The notes under the pieces are model-generated. The model was not told the origin of the DNA and ran no database searches. It saw nothing but the letters and a program-made list of their open reading frames with translations. A DNA stretch of 64,000 nucleotides from Davidsoniella eucalypti (taxonomy: Eukaryota > Ascomycota > Sordariomycetes > Microascales > Ceratocystidaceae). Position numbers and translations under genes: made by a program. The stretch lies in NCBI GenBank assembly GCA_004009845.1, contig RMBW01000026.1, positions 124,001 through 188,000 on the forward strand. The letters run 5' to 3'. Below are positions 60,601-64,000 of this stretch, one piece after another (positions within the stretch are counted from its first letter, which is position 1; every line of letters starts with the position of its first letter).

Positions 60601-62870
60601 CCGACAAATCATGTACATGCGATGCATTGGTATCAGAGTTCCTCGATACAGTCTAACCGACATTGTGTATTAGGTTTTGCTTACCATATTACTAGAAGCC
60701 CAAGATGCTAGATTTCACCACACGAAGACGAACATCGTACCTGCGACTCGTATGTATATGTGGCTTGGCTTATTCTTTTACGCCCGACTACACACTATGC
60801 ATGCTTTTATATGTAGTAATATGGTCCTGCACAGCCAACACAGACTCTACCAGTATACGAGAATAGGAAATGATCTACGTGGTTAGGCTGCAAGATCTTC
60901 CAGCCAGCGCTCTCTATCGTAGCCTTGACGAGGGAAACGAAGGTGTTGGGTGAGAAGTTGGTAAGCCCAGCTTACATACATACATATATGTGTACTCAAG
61001 TTGTAATTATCAGAAACATGCATAATTGTATCTTGTGAAGTTGGTTGCATACGTATGAAATCACGATTATGAGTGTACGCTAAAGACGTGAAACACTATT
61101 CGCTACAACAAATGAATCCAGGAACTTGGGGAAACTGTCACTTAACCCAGAACATTTCCGCGCTTTTTCTCGCTCGCAGCGATTGTTTTTCTAAGACTTT
61201 TTATATTAGATATTGCCGGGATAGTAAGCAATCTGAGAAGAGAAGAGTCTAGACAGGCCGCGATCAAAAATAGCATGTTAGACATCCAACTCAAAAAACA
61301 AAAAAACAAAAGACAGGCCGATGATTGACTGTGGGAATTGCGAGTTTGCGGCAGAGGCTGATCTGGGTCTGAGAATATATGATAAAAGTAAGAAAATAAA
61401 AAGTTACTCGAATCATGTTCGAGTCCAAGAAAACGAGGCGTAACATGGAAGCCAGCTGGCCACACTATTTTAAGCCTCAACACAACACATAGCAAGACAA
61501 TAGAAGCACGCATAGTCGACGGCATTATGAGAAAAGGCGTGCTGTTACTAGAGTTTCTAGAATAGAAGTAAATACTAGGCTAGCTCTATAGGCTCGCTAT
61601 AGATGACTCAAGATACAATGGATTGTAGTACATTGATGACGAGAAACTGTGACTCCTCTTCTAGCCAAGGACCTCTGAAACGGACACACAGAATCATGCC
61701 TTGGCATTATCAACTCATACAGTTCAAGGTGGTTAGCAGTGCCAATGTACAATTCAAGTCATAAATCAAAGAGACATATATATCGATCACGAAGTTCTTT
61801 GTCCAGCCAGCTATAAACGACAGCAGACAATCTAAAAGTAGAATCCAGTACCCGGCTATTTCGTATTCACAATTATATTTGGATTACCGATTATAGTGTG
61901 ACGCCAAAGAATGAATCAGCCAGGACGAAAAGAAGCACGAAAATCTCCCAAAGTCCGTAAAGACGTAGCCGCGTACTAAATGAGGCAGACGGACACATAA
62001 AACACGAACCTGCCGCCTCCATATAGTGGTCTCGAGCAGCTCAAGTCTTATTTGCTAGGCTATCTATCCGATCTCCGCCATTCGGATGTCCTGGTGCCAT
62101 CAGGTTGAACCACGTACAAAAAACAACACGTATGACGAAGCATTTTCTATCATTTTACCACGTCGACCAACAGCCGCAGGGTTCATTTCAAACGTATAAC
62201 ACCGGAGAGTTGCAGAAGATGAATAAAGAGAACGAAGATAATCAGCCGCGGTGGTAAAGCCGTTTGTCTTCTTTGTACCCTATTAAGGAGCTGTTTTGTC
62301 TGGTGCATGCTGTGTTACACACGCTTGCGCACTACGAAGAACTAGCAATCTTACTCGTCAACTCTACTGCGCGGAGGCGTCTTATCTAGCCATGATATCA
62401 TAAACTAGAGTGCAGCCCATGGCGAATCAGCGAATGGACAGCTGCGACTGCATGATTCCACCTGTAGATCTTTCTCCTCCTTGTTACGCTGTCGCCTCGA
62501 CCTAGCCAGCTACTGCAAGACAGCCGGACAAATAGGCAGGTCTCTCGTCTTTGGAGTTTGTGTAGTGCTGGAATCACCGTCTTGTTTACGTGTTATACCA
62601 TCACTATCATACCTTCGGCAGGTGGTGGGGGGGGGGGGAGGAAAGCCATAGAAGGTGGCAATCAGTAGGTGGTCTAATAGTAGAATCCTATTTATGAGAG
62701 GCTTCCATCTCACTCGAAAGGAAGCAGGTTCGACTGGCGTGTCACACCAAGATCCTTACGAGACATTGGAGAAAGCACAGGAGAGGCCAGGGCTCTCCTG
62801 TCCTTTGAGGCAAGCCCAGTTACGTACAGCTGCACAAGTGGCCAAGCTGTTGGCCTGGCTACGCCACTGG
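57682..62870. other. Intergenic between PKS and regulator, no gene seen
   Basis: 5.2 kb of AT-rich sequence. CCCTAACCCT occurs at about 58566. A TGGTATCAGAG word lies near 60626. Frames of 60-127 codons show no motif. G run GGTGGGGGGGGGGGGAGG at about 62620-62640 could form a quadruplex. Confidence 0.5.
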
Positions 62871-62880
62871 ATATATAATA
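62871..62880 (+). promoter_or_regulatory. TATA-like box of the regulator gene
   Basis: ATATATAATA, 201 bp before the ATG, followed by a T-rich and CT-rich leader. Confidence 0.4.
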
Positions 62881-63080
62881 GTCTGCCAGGTCCCGCTGTC
62901 AATGCACCGGTCCGTTTGCTAGCTTTACGGATAGCCGCCTTGTGGTTTAGCATACCGATACACAGAACTATCCCACCATATATCTCACCACGGCCTGCCA
63001 GGTTGCTTTTGTTTTATTCTCGCTTGTTTTTTCAGTTGCTCAGTTTGACCCTACACTCCTCTACCTCTTCCACCTCTTCC

Positions 63081-64000
63081 ATGTCTTCCTCCGCCTCAGC
63101 TTCGGCAATGCCCAAGGCTCGCCAGCCGCGGATGCGCGCTTCGTGCGATGGCTGCTTCCAGGCCAAGGTCAAGTGTTCAAAGGCGCGGCCTACCTGCTCA
63201 CGCTGTTCTACGTGCGGCATATACTGCAAGTATTCGCCGTCTAGTAGAGCGGGAAAGCCGCGTGCTGATCCGATGACGCCGGCTACGGTCTACGAGATGG
63301 GTGGCTTTGGGCCGCTCTCGCCCGTGTCAGACCAAGCCGAAGCTATCTTCTTCAGTGACCAGTACCAGATGCAGATGTATGCCCAGAACGAGGCATGGGC
63401 ACGAGGCGAGGTCTTGTCAGGTATGTCAGTGTCGTTTTCCTCCCAAGTGCAACAACTCCAGAACTAGTCGAGTTCAAGCTCTGACCGCGATTGCTAGGCG
63501 ATATGTACAATGTCAATATCCCGTGGAGCGCAAATAACATCGCCGTGGCCGGCACCATGCCAGATCTTGAGCAAAACCTCGCAGCACATGGCCGCTCGCT
63601 ATCACTCGATATGGAGATGGCGCCGCATTTGACAAAACAGTGGCTTGAGCAGGCCGATATCGCCGACCTGAGCTCGTACGCTAATATGCCAGCAAGCGAT
63701 TACTTTGCCACGACATCGTCATCGCGTAGTTCGTTCCGCCAGCGCTCTTCGCCGGGCGACAGCGGCGGCGGCAGTCTCGGCATCGGCATATCATCCTGCA
63801 AATGCTACGGCCACGTAGTTGATTCGCTCAAAGAACTGCCCGACATCTCAGCGCTTTCGCCGGCTCTTATGCAAGCCGTTCTTGTAGCCGGAGAGAAGGC
63901 TGTCGATGCGTGCGCAGCAATGCTATCGTGCAACTTTTGCATGAACATGGGCAGTCTTCAAGTCACGGCCATGTTGATTGCGACGACATTAGGCAAAACG
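63081..64000 (+). CDS. AflR-type Zn2Cys6 transcription factor (3' end outside the window)
   Basis: Exon 1 is 63081-63420 and exon 2 starts at 63498 (GTATGT donor, TGCTAG acceptor); 281 residues are visible and the frame is still open at 64000. The Zn2Cys6 cluster uses Cys22, 25, 32, 39, 42 and 49 ([20 protein letters not shown] onward), with an extra Cys45. It is followed by [12 protein letters not shown], the linker typical of AflR-like regulators. Around residues 215-270 the AflR-family C-terminal pattern appears: [11 protein letters not shown], then [17 protein letters not shown], then [10 protein letters not shown]. The start at 63081 is the first ATG directly before the domain; an in-frame upstream extension lacks protein character. 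It lies downstream of the PKS in the same orientation and is the obvious candidate for its pathway-specific activator, by inference from position. Confidence 0.9.

Noticed and set aside
60600..60650. TGGTATCAGAG resembling a retrotransposon primer-binding site
   Set aside because: No long terminal repeats, polypurine tract or retroelement protein nearby; an 11-base word is weak evidence.
62655..63080. In-frame N-terminal extension of the Zn2Cys6 regulator
   Set aside because: The start would lie before the TATA-like box and the extension has no protein character; the ATG at 63081 directly precedes the DNA-binding domain.

Overview
The window is nuclear DNA of a filamentous ascomycete (Pezizomycotina). 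The evidence is short GT-AG introns of about 45-80 bp, a fungal non-reducing polyketide synthase with an AflR-type Zn2Cys6 regulator, a FunK1 fungal-type kinase, and housekeeping genes with ascomycete architecture (BZZ1, DBP5, MRPL20). The class cannot be fixed by eye. The sequence is AT-rich and gene-sparse, with long empty intergenic stretches and decayed repeats, so the genome is probably a repeat-expanded one.

Layout. 0.9-1.9 kb: a conserved Ser-rich protein of unknown function (-). 4-8 kb: repeat country, with a 534-bp foldback (MULE-like) element, a tandem 273-bp repeat and copies of an (ATAA)n-tailed repeat. 8.1-10.8 kb: mitochondrial ribosomal protein MRPL20 (+) converging on a four-exon F-box/zinc-ribbon protein (-). 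11.5-13.2 kb: an inverted copy of the first repeat family, a broken AlkB-like dioxygenase and a broken RBR E3-ligase fragment. 14.2-16.5 kb: a FunK1 kinase, followed at 17.2 kb by a second, direct copy of the RBR fragment. 18-20.8 kb: two proteins of unknown function (-). 21-23.4 kb: BZZ1 (-), divergent from DBP5 (+, 24.4-26.0 kb). 28.3-30.8 kb: a CFEM-like, single-pass membrane protein (+).

From 30.8 to about 50.4 kb I recognise no gene. At 51.0-57.7 kb lies a 2181-residue SAT-KS-AT-PT-ACP-ACP-TE non-reducing PKS with two introns in the SAT region. After 5.4 kb of empty sequence, an AflR-like regulator begins at 63.1 kb and runs off the window. These two form the visible edge of a secondary-metabolite (pigment- or aromatic-type) locus; any tailoring genes would lie beyond position 64,000.

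Exon boundaries were worked out by hand from splice consensus and reading frame. Family calls rest on motifs I can see, not on searches.
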